From positions 111,388,412 through 111,452,411 of the forward strand of contig CM070562.1 of NCBI GenBank assembly GCA_036346405.1: a stretch of DNA of 64,000 nucleotides. The letters run 5' to 3'. Under the pieces are notes generated by a model, which was not told where the DNA came from, did not search any database, and saw nothing but the letters and a program-made list of their open reading frames with translations. The DNA comes from Phyllostachys edulis (lineage: Eukaryota > Streptophyta > Magnoliopsida > Poales > Poaceae). Made by a program: the position numbers and the translations under genes. Positions 12,801 to 24,482 of this stretch are shown here, one piece after another; positions within the stretch are counted from its first letter, which is position 1, and every line of letters starts with the position of its first letter.

Positions 12801-15800
12801 TGGACCCAAAGGGGTATGTAACTTCCCTATGGTTTTTGTTGAAGAATGTACTGTTTTTTTGCCCTCCCCCGATCTTAGTGCAGTCGAACAATGTACTGTA
12901 TTTATTTTTTGTCAATGTCGAGTAGAATTGAACCTAAAAGAGCCTTTACACTAGCTGTTAGAGTTCTACCGTACATTGCGAGGCTTGATGACGATAGGCA
13001 ACATAGATATGGGTGACAAGATCTTGAATGGGTTATTGATTTGCGTGGGTTTACATTCGGTAAGTTGATGTAATAGTTGGGAGAGAGGACTGAATGGGGT
13101 TCATCTTAGGAGGCCCATGTTTGGTGCAATGATTTGGAGTGTGGTGGTTGGATGGAAAGGGTTGAACAGCCGCAACAGAACGAAATGGGTTTGCTTCTTA
13201 GTGGAGATAGTGGACATAGCTGCCTATCTGTCTAGCCAGTCTAGTGTTACAGTAGACCCTTTAGTGAATGAGTGTGCTGGGACTTCCACAGCACTAGTAG
13301 TACCAGATGTTGCTCCAGCTCCACCAACAACAGTTGACGAGGCCGAGAATGAAGGAAATGACTTGTCCTCACCAATTAGGGTGGACTGCTCTATTATTAA
13401 TATTGCTCAAAGACTTGATGAATTGGACAGAGATGTTGCTATGAGTGAGGATGAAATGTTTGTTCTTTTGGGTTTGAGGGATTAGTCTGACATAGCCAGG
13501 CATGATGCTGACATAACTAGGGCAGAGGCTGAGTCTGGTGGTGCACCTATGGATGGCACTGAAGGAACAACTATTCTTGTGGATGATGACATACCTGAGG
13601 AGCAGCACATCAAGTATGTGGGCAGCATGTTCCCTTCCATTAAAGATTTTAGACTGGCCATTAGACAGTATGCTATAAATGAGTTTGATATGTGCACTGT
13701 GAAATCTGACCCTACAAGGTTTATTGGGAAATGTAGGGTTAAAGGATGCCCTTGGAGAATTGTAGCTCGTAGGACTGCAGATAAGAAAGCTATCAGGGTA
13801 CTAACTTTGTTGCTAACTCTTACTGTTGTATAAATGAATTGTTGTCATTTTGTGTTGTATTTACTGGTTTTATTGTTTGTGCAAGTGTCCAAGATAGTCA
13901 ATGAACATGAATGTTATTCAAGTAGTAGGATCAAGACTAGTATGGCATCCCAGTCCTGGGTGGCAGACATGGCACTATCTATATTGAGGAATCATCCCAA
14001 CATAGGAGCCAAGGAGATGCAAGATAAGCTGTAAGATGATTACAATGTCACCATGAGTTATGACACAGTATGAAAGGGGAGACAAAAGGCAGTGGATGAA
14101 CTATATAGGTGGGTGCTGGGAACATAGCTTTCAGTTTCTGTATAACTTCAAGGCTGAGATTGAGTTGAGGTCCCCAGGAAGCATTGTAGAGACTGACACT
14201 AAGAGAGTGAAGGGTAATATGTACTTCTACAGATTCTTTATTGCATTTAGGCTCTGCACTGAGGGATTTTTGAGAGGATGTGGATCATACATTAGTGTAA
14301 ACTCAACTGCTCTTAATGGGAAATGGAATGGGCATTTAGCATCCTGTACAACTTTAGATGGTCCTGTCACTAGAAGGTAAAATACTTATTTTGCTTGAAG
14401 TGCTTATTTTGGTATTTCATACTTCACTTGTTGCACCATGCCTGCTGTTCTGGATGCTTATTGCATCATCTTGTTGCAGGCAACTTGCACTGGCTTTGGG
14501 AGGTGAAGCATCTCCAGCAAAACCTGTCAAGACGATGACCCCAAAGAAGAACAAACAGAAGGCCTAAGACAAGCTGTCATTTCTTGTTTTTTATTTTGGA
14601 AGAAAGTCTGTAATGTTGGGAACTAAGTAATGTTAAGAGTCCACAACTGTGTCCTGTTTTGTATTTTGGGAGAACCTGCTATTAATGTCCTGCATTCTGT
14701 ATTTTGGGAGAACCTGTTATTAACCTGCTATGTTATGCATTCAGGATGGCAGTTCTGAATCTACTATGTATTTTGGATGCCAGTTATGAATCTATTATCT
14801 GCTCAATATTTGTAGTTCTGGATGTAGTCAAGTTCTGGATTCTTATGGTAGTTATGGATGTTCCAGTTCTAGAGTCTTATGTCAGTTCTGGATGTTGCAG
14901 TTCTGGAGTCTTATGTTAGTTCTGGATTCTTATGGCAGTTCTGGATGTTGTAGTTCTTATGGCAGTTCTGGATGTAGTTAAGTTCTGGATGTTGTACTCA
15001 TGTATTCTGGATGATAGTTCTATTATTATGTATCCTTCTTGAAGTTCTGGATTCTTCTGTAATGAAGAATGCACTAGGTCAATAGAGAAATTGTAGCTCT
15101 GGAACATTTTGCAATGAAGAATGGACTGGGTCGATTCTCAATTTTCAGTGAAATTGTAGTTCCGGAGGTATTCTCCATGCAATTTGCAATGAAGAATGGA
15201 CAATGCACATAATACCTTCTCCTCTGACAGTAGGAACCTGCAATATTGACCCAGCCACTTAGCAGGACCGGCCCCGACCGGGAGGGGCAAAAGGGTCCTT
15301 TAGCGTGTGGGCCAGGGCGATTTAGCCCAAAATATCATTATTATATTCTGAAGTGACAAATTAACGAACGGACAAAATAACATGTGACAAATAATCTATT
15401 ACGTGTAACTTAATGGCATTTTATCGAAGCCAGTACAAAGGTGTGGCAAAATGGCAAATCTCCATCGTTGAATTGGGGCCGAAAGAAAAGGAAAAAAAGG
15501 TCACTGAAACTTGCAACTATGTTGAATAAGTACCTAAGATCAATACTATTAGCATAAAATTAGTGGATTACAGCATAATAGCCACGATATCCATTCAATT
15601 AGGTCCGGAAAATACTAAAGATCGCAAATTTCTTGTACTGGTCGCTCAGACTAAGCAGCAAAGCAACTAAAGACTTGTACTTTCCTGCAGTGGAACCTAA
15701 GATAGTCACTACTCGTAGAAGGCTACCATCAGAACATAAAGAGAGGCGAGTCGATTAGATGATACCTTGGAGAAGGGCGCAGCGGGGGGCGTCGCCGCGG

Positions 15801-15937
15801 AGGTTTCTGAGGGAGAAGAGCGCGCGGAAGCGCTCGGCGATGGGCTGCGCCGCGTCCAGCAGCCTCTCGCAAAGGAACCGCTCCATCTCCGGGGACGACT
15901 CGAACGCGGAAGAAGCTGTCATCGCCGGCGACTCCAT
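9898..15937 (-). CDS. DOHH: Deoxyhypusine hydroxylase (DOHH), 7 coding exons
   Basis: The enzyme hydroxylates deoxyhypusine on eIF5A to complete hypusine formation in the cytosol, using a di-iron centre held by HEAT-like repeats. Coding exons (minus strand, high to low): 15937-15766, 11525-11392, 11305-11079, 10992-10854, 10377-10251, 10149-10031, 9939-9898. All inferred introns have GT-AG ends and the phases join exactly, giving 960 nt, 319 aa plus stop. The translation starts [10 protein letters not shown] and ends TPQVQQES. Four HE motifs, the metal-ligand signature of the family, are present: [33 protein letters not shown] and [11 protein letters not shown]. The length matches plant DOHH. 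Intron 1 is 4.2 kb because a MULE inserted in it. The upstream region is shared head-to-head with the BET1-like gene. I see no lesion in the reading frame. Confidence 0.95.
12278..12286 (+). repeat. Left target-site duplication of the MULE
   Basis: TTGTTGAAT, paired with TCGTTGAAT at 15465-15473 (8 of 9 identical). Nine-base duplications are typical of Mutator-like elements. Confidence 0.8.
12287..12480 (+). repeat. MULE left terminal inverted repeat
   Basis: Matches the reverse complement of 15272-15464 almost throughout. Scattered substitutions occur, for example GCAATTAAG versus GCCATTAAG. Confidence 0.9.
12563..12589 (+). repeat. (CT)n microsatellite
   Basis: About thirteen CT dinucleotides just inside the left arm of the MULE. 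Confidence 0.9.
13117..14567 (+). pseudogene. MuDR-family transposase remnant
   Basis: Plus-strand pieces match plant MULE transposases. An acidic N-terminus is followed by a DNA-binding region ([34 protein letters not shown]). A zinc/linker stretch comes next ([31 protein letters not shown]), then the start of the DDE fold ([20 protein letters not shown]). The Asp expected in the last motif (I-D-S-T) is Asn. The rest of the catalytic core is missing: the frame jumps near 14375 to a short C-terminal tail rich in Pro and Lys (14480-14567). In-frame stops occur near 13486, 14032 and 14072. An intron with GT-AG ends may lie about 13798-13880. It cannot encode an active transposase. Confidence 0.85.
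14640..15060 (+). repeat. GTTCTGGAT minisatellite in the MULE
   Basis: Irregular tandem copies of a unit built on AGTTCTGGATG/TTCTTATG, at least ten recognisable repeats spaced about 15-35 bases apart, between the transposase tail and the right TIR. Two copies of TTTTGGGAGAACCTG(C/T)TATTAA at 14664-14725 form a related larger unit. Confidence 0.8.
15272..15464 (-). repeat. MULE right terminal inverted repeat
   Basis: Inverted copy of 12287-12480, ending at the TCGTTGAAT target duplication (15465-15473). Confidence 0.9.
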
Positions 15938-16685
15938 TGAATTAGACGGCGAGGTTGGTCACGCTGCTCAGGTACCCAGCGGCGGCTGCTGTTATAAGGA
16001 AATCCCGCGTCAAGAGAGAGAGGGGGCGGGGACTTGGATAATGCTTCTGCGCTCTGGTTAGCTCACTCAGGAGAGCGCGCTCCCACCTCGCTCCTGTAGC
16101 TTCACCTCCTTCTCTCACCTCGCTTTAGGAGCAGCGCCGGGATCTGCGGGGGCGGCGGTGGAAGGGGACGGCGGCGGCGGCTCTCTCGGCTGCGCACCCC
16201 AAAAAACTTTCGCGTTAACTCGACGCCACATTAGTTTTCCCGCGTAATCTCGGCCGTCCGATCGAAACCCCTCGTCTCGAGAAGCTGCCACCTACAGAAG
16301 CAACGACAACGACATATACCACGGACTCATCTCACTGCCATTGGGGCCCGCCATGTTGGACCCAGAACCTGGACCCACGTGGCAGTTACAGGTACTTGTG
16401 ATCTCCGGGTCGACGAATCCCCCTTCTCGCCCCCTCGCCTCCACTTCCCGCAGACGCGGCGAATCCCAAATCAAAGAAAAGCAAACCCCAAATCCGCGCC
16501 GGTCCGACGCGAATCGAGAGGTAAACTCGCTGAGTCCATCTCGGATCTGCCGATTGTTCATATTTGTCCTAATTTTTCGTCGATTTTTTTTTTCTGATTT
16601 TGACGCCCGAGTGGCGGCTTGGTTCTCTGATCGGTGGTGGTGCTGGATTCTTGCAGGGCAGTGGATTTGAGTTGCGACGAACGCC
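15938..16685. promoter_or_regulatory. Shared head-to-head promoter/leader region of DOHH and BET1-like gene
   Basis: Only 748 bases separate the two divergent start codons. The segment 16060-16270 is GC-rich with CGG repeats. A canonical 5'-leader intron for the BET1-like gene is predicted at 16521-16656 (GAG|GTAAAC ... TTGCAG|GGC), leaving a leader exon up to 16520 and a 29-base leader before the ATG. No clear TATA box is seen for either gene. That bidirectional transcription occurs is inferred from geometry only. Confidence 0.55.
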
Positions 16686-19600
16686 ATGAACGCGAGGGGG
16701 TAAGCTTCTATAAACTGCCTGTTCCATCTTTTGAGGTTTCGATTTGGAATTTTGGATGCTAATTAGGGGAGTTATGGTTGAAGAGGGCGAGCGATTTGTT
16801 ATTAGGACACAGACTAACTGGTGTGATCGCTTGTGTTCGTATCGTCGTAATACAGTTCTGCAAGATAGAATTGGCATGTGATTGGTGCAACTGATACATA
16901 CTTGTTAGGATCAAGATGATTGATTAGTGCAGTTGTGTAGTTGAGCCTTGCGTTATGGTCAAGGGTTTGGATTTTGGTAAGTTGGCTGGATCGCTGGGCA
17001 CAGCAGTACACCATGGTGAATCCGATGGGAGTCAACTTGTGATACTCTTGTCGAGTCACCAGTTATAGGGGTGGATAACGAGCCAGCTCGGCTCGGCTCG
17101 TTAAGCTAACGAACAGAAAGTCAGGCTCGGCTCAGCTCGGTAAAAAACTCGAACTCGGCTCGTTAGGCTCGTTAATGAATTGATATCCAGAATTAATAAA
17201 ACATCTATGCAAATGAATAAACATCCATGCAGATCACAAATTCATAATATCACTTGAATGAACTACTAGTGACTAGTTCATGCAGATCAATAAAATGTCT
17301 TCTTGTGAATTGTGATCAATAATATCAGTCATAACATCCATGCAGATGGCAAATCACAATTCACAAGTTCATAATATCACATCCATACAGATCAATAAAG
17401 TTCATAACATCCGTGCAGATCACAAGTTCATAATATCACAAGATCACAAGTTCATGGACTAGTCCATGCAGATCAATAATATCAAGAAAAAGTTCATAAC
17501 TAGTCTATGTAGATCAATAAACATCCATGCAAATTCTTGAATGAACTTGACCACCAAACAAAATATCTTTTTGTGATCTTGTCAACTTATCCTCCACCAA
17601 ACAAAAGGTCTTGCCAACTTGTGATCTTGGAAGCTGGAAAGCATTCTGGAAATGATCATACTAATTTAAGTTGGTAAAAAAGCATTCTGGAAAATGATCA
17701 TACATGTGAAAGACAAAAGTATATTTTCCAATGCATGCAAGTATGCAACAATTCAATGTGTACCATGCATTGTCTTGTCTAGCTAAGCTAGCCGGCCATC
17801 ATGAGACAACAGCAAGGGCAGGCCAACTTCCAAGGATCTCTAGTGCATGATCTAGTGCAACATGACATGTCTAGTTATGTCTAGTGCATGATCTAGTACT
17901 TGATCTCTAGTGCATGATAAAATGGGAGGATTGGTAGTGCATGATCTCTAGACTCTAGTGCATGATCTAGTGCAACGTGACATGTCATTAGTTATGACAG
18001 ATTGGCAGTGCATGATCTAGTGCTTGATCAAGTTTGAAAAATAACTATATTCGGATTCCTGCACAGATACAGAACATGACATTTCCTTATGTGCTAAGAC
18101 TAACACTAATCCTTTAAAATGTAGGATATATCTATAACATAATATGACAGAATATTTCATTCAACTGATAAGACCAACACTAATTTTAAAATCGATTAGA
18201 TGATCAATGATCATGCGACCATGCACCATCTCTGATATGCAATTAACCCGCTTATAGCATGTGAAAATGCTTGATTTTTATGAAATGTATGCCACTCTGT
18301 ATCCATACTAGAAGCCACTAACAGAAAGCAATCCGAAATGATTCAATTGATAAGCGACTAACAGGAAGCCACTAGTATATCATTCTATTGATAATCCATC
18401 TTCGTATATCATTCAATTGATAATCCATCTCTGTAGGACATATCTATAACATTTCATTCAATTGATAAGCCACTAACAGGAAGCCACTAGTCAACATTTC
18501 ATTCCATTCATAATCCAGATCAGAGGAGAGCAATCCCAAATGATTCATGAATTCAAGACACTCACCGAGGGGACATCCGGAGTAAGGGTCTTGCAGTCTT
18601 GGACTTCTTTGGTTGGACAGGCGAGGCGGCTTTATGGCGACGCGAGGCAGAGGGGTGAAATGGAGTTTGAGGTGGGCGACCTCCTCCGTCTTGTGGGAGG
18701 ACCAGATCTGGCCGGAGGAGGCGGAGCGGGCCGGGACCGAGCTCTGGGAGGGCGCGGCCAAAGGGGAGGACAGGGCGCCAGTGAGAAGGAGGATGAGTGG
18801 CACCGGTGGGGAGGAGGAGGGGCGCTGGGTGAGAGGAGGAGGAGGGCGCCAGTGAGAGGAGGAGGAGGGCGAGGCGCGGCGTGAGAGGAGGAGGCGACGG
18901 CACGACGAGAGAGGAGCGGCGCAAGGGCGCGCGAGAGAGGAGGGCGGCGGGGGAGAGGCAGCAGCGGCGTGGGAGGAGGAGGGGGTCGGCGCGGGAGGTG
19001 GAGGTGGGCGGTGGCATCGGGCTGAAGAAGGGGAATCGAGGGGAGGGAGGATGAAGCAGACTGGGCGAGTGGCGACGCCCGGTGAATGGTGATCAATGAA
19101 ATCGAAGCGAGCTAAACGAGTTAACCGAGTAACTTGCGAGCCGGCTCGGCTCGGCTCGTTAAGAAAACGAGCTAATTTGCCAGCTCAGCTTGGCTCGTTA
19201 AGGGACCGAGTTCGAGCCGAGTCGAACCGAGCCTTTAACGAGCCGAGCTGGCTCACGAGTTTTGAGCTTTTTTTCCACCTTTAACTAGTTACCACTGCTC
19301 AATACACTAGTTTGCCCGCATGTGTTTGACTCTGAAAGTTATCCGTAGTTAACAACCTATGTTGAATCACTGGGACAACATACATGTATTTTTGCTGACT
19401 AGCTTAGGTTCGATCTTTAGATAATTTGTCTGAACATAGATATGCTGAGCGTAGCTTGGTGAAAGGGGCTTCCACCAAAGATTGATGAAACCATTTTTTT
19501 ATGAGAAGATTATCGAAATCTTGCACAGGACACTTCTGATTTTTCAGTTCTACCAAATTTGTAAGAATGCTCCACTCCTGTCATTGCCATCATCTCACGG

Positions 19601-22600
19601 TTTATTTGTCTAGTTGGAGGGAGATGCATTTAGGCTTAGCGGACATGGCCACATGGCTGTTGGCTTTGACATGATTGGGCTTGCTCTGCTCATATATCCC
19701 ATCAGATTAATGAACTTAGAACCTGGACTCTTGAGAGCTACTATTCTAACATTATTGCATTTCTCCATTCTGCAAACTGAATAAACAATACATATAGGCT
19801 ATAGGAACATGAAACATATTGCCTAAGTGGTGGAAGTGTTGTATTGTCTACATACACTTGCATTGCATACTTATCGCAAACTGCTATGTAGTGTATGAAT
19901 ATAACATGTTAGTCCTATTAGAAAAAAGAAGGAAATTCAAATGATATCTTCTTTTATAAATGAATATAAGGAGAGCAAAAGACATGGTAGACTTTCAGTC
20001 TGACCACCTCGTGATGGCATGATCTATTGTTGTTGCCTTTCTCAAGCTCTCCAGCTTCGTAGTCATGTCAAACACTGATATGTAATTATGTACAAGGAAC
20101 CCAAGAAACAGTTGTTTATTGGTCCCATATCACAGCATGCAACTGCCTTGTGCCAGTTTTATGAGTCAGATATATTTTATAACTAGGAGTGAGTAGCCCA
20201 TTGCAGTGTTCGCGAAATCGGCCTAGGCAGCGCCTAGGTGCTCGGTGCTGGATGGCCGCCGCGACTTGGGCCAAAGTTGGCTGCTAGGCAGGGCTGGGCG
20301 GCCAACTCGGTGGTTTAGGCAGTCCAAGGCGGCGTGACGCGGCGATGAGAGGGAGACAGAGAAGGGGGCGCGGGGGCGGAGGAGGAGGAGCCGGCTGGGG
20401 AGGACCGAAGGAGGAACTCGACTTGCGGCAGCTGCAACGACGAGGAGGAGGGAGAGGAAGGGGGAAGGAGAGGGGGAGGAGGCATAGTAAGAAGGGAGGA
20501 GGGAGAGGGAGAGGAAGAGGGAAGGAAGCTGGCACCTTAATCGTCGTCGCCACTAGGTTGTAGTTGCCGTCGCCACTAGGTTGTAGTTGCCGTCGCCGCC
20601 GCTAGATCTTGTCGTCGCCGCCGCCGCATCGTGGTCGTCGAGGAGGAGGCAGGTGGCGTGTGTGAGGAGGCGAGGCTTGAGGACTTTAGGGTAGCGGCTG
20701 ACTTGTGGGCTTGTTGGGCTGGGCCAACTGGTGAGGCCCACGTGAGAGGCTGGTGGGATCTTCTGTGGCCGAGACTGGTGGGATCTTTTGTGGCCCGCGT
20801 GAGGGAGGCTGATCTGCACTGCGGCCACCGCCCGACTAGTGCCTAGTGCTTTCTTGAACATTGACCCATTGTGATATAGATGTTTGTAGAGCTGAGTTGC
20901 CCATTATCAAAGTTAGAGGTAGTAACGGTCTAATTAGTGGTATGTCCCTGTTAGCACAACAATCGATAGTGTGTGACTTTGGATTGTTTTAACATAAAGA
21001 GTTTGCTCAGTTTGTTTATCTAATGCAAATTGCTCTCTTTCGCTGTCCATCCCTTAGGTATTCTAGTGACAAGGTATTCATAATTGTTGGTCTGTAAACT
21101 TGAAAATATAGAAACATTAGTCCCTTGAGATGTGCAGTACTTTACTTTAGTTTGCATTTGCATCTTCAGTGCCATTCTTTTGCATAATATGCTTTGTTAC
21201 ACACTTCTCAAATTCTTTATGGACTCTTATATGGCTGTTTTCTGCACTTTTAGCAACTACCGAAGCACCAGAACTTCTCTTTTTGATGGCATTGAAGAGG
21301 GTGGAATCCGAGCATCATCCTATTCTTCACATGAGATAGACGAGCATGAGAATGATCGAGCTGTCGATGGATTGCAAGATCGAGTCAGCATTCTCAAGCG
21401 GGTAAGTGCCACTTAACGATTGAATTTCTGAATGTCGGTGCTTGTTTATTCGGTTATGTAAAGAATAAGTGTATTCACATAGATAGATTCCACTTGTTTA
21501 CCTTTAAGCTATGTTGCATAGACAAGACCATACGATGGTATTCTGTAGTTGTATGTTTTTCTTTAAAGAACACCTTTGGGGACTGCAACTTTATTCACAG
21601 TATTGGTATAGATATGGGTTGGGATCCATGTCAACCATGTGCTTTCCTGGACCATTTAACTTGAAATATTGTTAAGTAGTTAAGCATAGGTTTTGGTCAT
21701 GAGTCTTCTTCTTAAATGTGGCGAGAAGGAATCTGACTAATCTAATGGGCCTTGTGAATTGTGATGACATGTTGGTGGCAGCACTGATGCCATTTGATTG
21801 GCCTTCTCTTGTGATACGGATTGGATCAACTTCTTTTGAGTGTGGGTGTACATTTGGCTCTTAAAGGTTTTGGTACAGGATAGTGAATGTGAGCTGTTGA
21901 AGGATCCTTTAGTATTTGGATTAATTTGGTGGGCACTGGAAGTAGCCTAAAAGTAGAAGGTGTGAGGAATATTTGGACCCAGAACATGAGATGATTCTGT
22001 CAAACTGTGGGCCTTCTCAGTCTGAATTTTGCTTTCTAGTTTCACTGTAGGCATGCCCAACTTTAAATACTAAGTTGTTGAAGGTTTGGGCCTCGAACGA
22101 CAAATGAGATGAGTAGCAGTCACTACCACAGTGTACGGTGTTTTACTCAAATTTATGCATCTGCTGGCTGCTGGCAGCCGTTCCAGCGATTTTGTTGTGC
22201 CTGTTCTAAATCTTATAGCTCTGGGAATCTTTCCTACCTGTTTATCATTTTGGAGAGATCTGCAAACAATTATATATTGATGATTACTGAAGTTCTTTTA
22301 CCGGCTTGTAGTTGTCAGGTGATATCCATGAAGAGGTGGAGACTCATAACCGTATGCTGGACCGAATGGTATTCTATTTTTCGTGTACTCGTATATTTAT
22401 CTTGTTAACCTTTTCTGTCTTCAAAGACCTGAATCTACTATACTACTATCTTACCATCATGCCCGATTCAGGGGAATGATATGGATACGTCGAGGGGTTT
22501 TCTCTCTGGAACAGTGGACAAATTCAAGATGGTAAGCGGCCAGAGTACCAATTTTTTCTTTACCTGCTAGCTCCTTACATTCTTTTGAGACAATTCATGT

Positions 22601-22703
22601 CTGCATGACATAGGTGTTCGAGACCAAATCAAGCAGGAGGATGGGGACCCTTGTAGCATCATTCGTCGCGCTTTTTCTGCTGGTATACTACTTGACCAGG
22701 TAG
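16686..22703 (+). CDS. BET1-like Qc-SNARE (BET11/BS14 type), 5 coding exons
   Basis: A small tail-anchored SNARE for ER-Golgi and intra-Golgi membrane fusion. Coding exons: 16686-16699, 21254-21401, 22312-22368, 22472-22531, 22614-22703. All introns are GT-AG, the total is 369 nt, and it encodes 122 aa, the usual plant length. It starts MNARGNYRSTRTSLFDGIEE. The SNARE helix covers about residues 40-95 (DRVSILKRLSGDIHEEVE, THNRMLDRMGND, GFLSGTVDKFKM). The tail anchor is residues about 104-119 (TLVASFVALFLLVYYL) with lumenal LTR. By comparison with animal BET1, the zero-layer Gln position appears to be His in the THN motif, which I believe is usual in plants. Intron 1 is 4.55 kb and holds two hAT insertions. 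The frame is intact. Confidence 0.95.
17058..17065 (+). repeat. Left target-site duplication of hAT element 1
   Basis: ACCAGTTA, paired with ACTAGTTA at 19284-19291 (7 of 8 identical). Eight-base duplications are typical of hAT elements. Confidence 0.75.
17066..19283 (+). mobile_element. Non-autonomous hAT-like element in BET1 intron 1
   Basis: A 2.2 kb element with termini TAGGGGTGG and CCACCTTTA and an 8-base near-perfect target duplication. Both ends carry long subterminal arms dense in GCTCGGCTCGTTAA and its complement. The interior is a patchwork: short direct repeats of CATCCATGCAGATCA (17210-17540), AGTGCATGATCTAGTGC (17840-18030) and CTAACAGGAAGCCACTAG (18300-18490), then a very GC-rich block 18600-19080. 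The last has long minus-strand open frames ending at a splice-donor-like CG|GTGAGTG near 18565, possibly the leftover first exon of an ancestral transposase or captured DNA. No transposase domain is recognisable. Confidence 0.8.
19292..20195 (+). other. Remaining BET1 intron 1 sequence, no feature
   Basis: AT-rich intronic DNA between two hAT insertions. I see no coding signal or repeat structure. Confidence 0.6.
20204..20863 (+). mobile_element. Short non-autonomous hAT-like element in BET1 intron 1
   Basis: A 660 bp element with imperfect terminal inverted repeats (left CAGTGTTCGCGAAATCGGCC, right complement CAATGTTCAAGAAAGCACTA). The target duplication is GCCCATTG (20196-20203) and ACCCATTG (20864-20871), 7 of 8 identical. 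The interior is G/A-rich with CGCC(G) triplet repeats and has no credible coding region. Subterminal GCCTAGG-type motifs recur near both ends. Confidence 0.8.
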
Positions 22704-23050
22704 AAGGATCCTTGGGTTGGATACTGTTCTCAAGCTATGTGTGGACTGGGGTGCTCAAGAAGATGCTGAAAATGGTTGTGCCGATCTATTACGATGCCGT
22801 ATATACCTCAATCTCACAGTCGTAAAGCAGAGGATGTTGATCCGAGTGTTGCTAATTCTGCAGTGTGTAAGGTCGTATTTTTGCTCGGTTGATGTAATTA
22901 CAGAATATGGAGCCAACTTCGTTGTCTGCTTCGTTGTCGTGCTATGTGTATGATAACCAGTACTACTTGGAATTTTTACTACTAGATGTAAGATGTCTCC
23001 AGTTCAGTATTTTTGTTTTTTTGGTTCCTTGTAGACTTCAGTTTAGTAGA
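22704..23050 (+). other. Probable 3' UTR of the BET1-like gene
   Basis: Sequence following the stop codon, T-rich, without other features. The polyadenylation site is not certain. Confidence 0.4.
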
Positions 23051-24482
23051 AGCTTGTTTGGGTAGTTGTGAGGTCGACACGTGTCGTGCGGCATCAGGGA
23101 ACAAATCCAGATCGAAGGAATAATGCAGTGCATCGTAAGCAATTGGTGTAATACTTTTTTAAGTCAAAAGACTTCTGGTCAGCGAGTGATTATTCACTCG
23201 AATCACAACTGACGCAATTATCAATGGATGCAATTATTGAGGGGAAGATGCCCTAATCGTGCCGGAGCAAGCACCAAACACCTGTAACTAGCATAGATAA
23301 TTGCACCAACCAATCTTAATCACATGTAGTACCTCTATACAGTACAAATCACTCGTATTTTCTATACCACCTTACCAGTGCTAGATACATGCACACCTCC
23401 ATTCCAAATATAACCGTTGTTTTAGATGTTGACAGTCTCCAATACGTCAGACCACTAATTTCTGTCACAATATATATACTGTTACAAATATATACACACA
23501 CATGATTTATAAAAGTATATTTTACGATGAATCTAGTAATGCCATTCATGTAGTCAATCTAGATACATTTCACCAATACGGGCATGTTTGGTTCAGAGCC
23601 CAAGGATGCTTTATATTTGCAACCAGAGGGAGTGCATTATTTTTGTCACAAGATGGTATAGGAATTGAGTATGATGATAATCTAATGCTTCCTACTCTAG
23701 AGAATATGATCTGCAAGATTCCTTCAAGTTATCTATAAACAGATGTGAAAAACAAATAGCTCTGTTCTTGTGAACAACCCTTCTACCTGCACTCCCAGTG
23801 TAGTTTAGTGTATATATTGTTTTGTTTGGGCTGTGTTAGATATGTCATGAACACTACCCCATCAATGTTTGACAAAGTTTAGGTTATCCATCTGTGCCAC
23901 TAGTTTAATTAGTGGGCAATGCTTTAATAAAAAAGGTTTGGGGTTCATATACTTAATTGGTTGCAGTTAACTTTTGTTTTGTTATTTTGTTTTTTAGATT
24001 GGAGTGATTGGAGTGGTGGCATGAGCATGACAGGATCTTATTTGGGTGCCTTTGATGTACTTTGCAAATTAAGCTATACATGTTGTGATGCCATGGACCA
24101 CAACAGTTAGGTATCTGTAGGTTTTTTATCTCTAAATTTCAGGCTGCTTGGGCATGGTCCTGTAGATTCTTAAACACTTGATGTGAGTGTAATTACCATT
24201 GAGTTGCAATATAATGTAGTGATTTTTTCAGCAAGGATATAAAGAGAAGGCGTGTAGTGATCAAAATACTGCTAAAGAATATAAAAGTTTGCTTATGTTG
24301 TGAAATATTGCTAAAATGGCTTACATTGCAAATTGGAGGAACATATATATAGAAATGGATGTTAGTACGTACATGTTTATCTAGTTAAGGTTACCAAACG
24401 TGGGGGCTATTAAGGATTACTTAATCTAATAAAAGATGCTAGTAATGGGAATCTTCTTTCGGAACGTTTCTTAATCCTAGCA
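23051..24482. other. Intergenic, no gene recognised
   Basis: AT-rich DNA. Around 23400-23430 there is a short Stowaway-like edge (CCTCCATTCCAAATATAA), but no matching inverted end was found, so no element is called. The open frame 23502-23738 has no recognisable domain. Confidence 0.4.

Larger units (their letters stand above)
12287..15464 (+). mobile_element. Defective Mutator-like element (MULE) in DOHH intron 1
   Basis: A 3.18 kb element bounded by terminal inverted repeats of about 190 bp (12287-12480 and 15272-15464, roughly 90% alike, both carrying TTTGCCATTTTGCCACACC near their outer ends). It is flanked by a 9-base near-perfect target duplication. It encodes a MuDR-type transposase remnant on the plus strand, antisense to DOHH. 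A (CT)n tract lies just inside the left repeat, and a minisatellite lies between the transposase and the right repeat. The few substitutions between the arms indicate moderate age. Confidence 0.9.

Noticed and set aside
16292..16687. Minus-strand ORF overlapping the BET1 leader
   Set aside because: Antisense to the leader and its intron, no domain, compositional.
23390..23560. Stowaway MITE
   Set aside because: Only one terminus-like edge; no inverted partner or TA duplication found.
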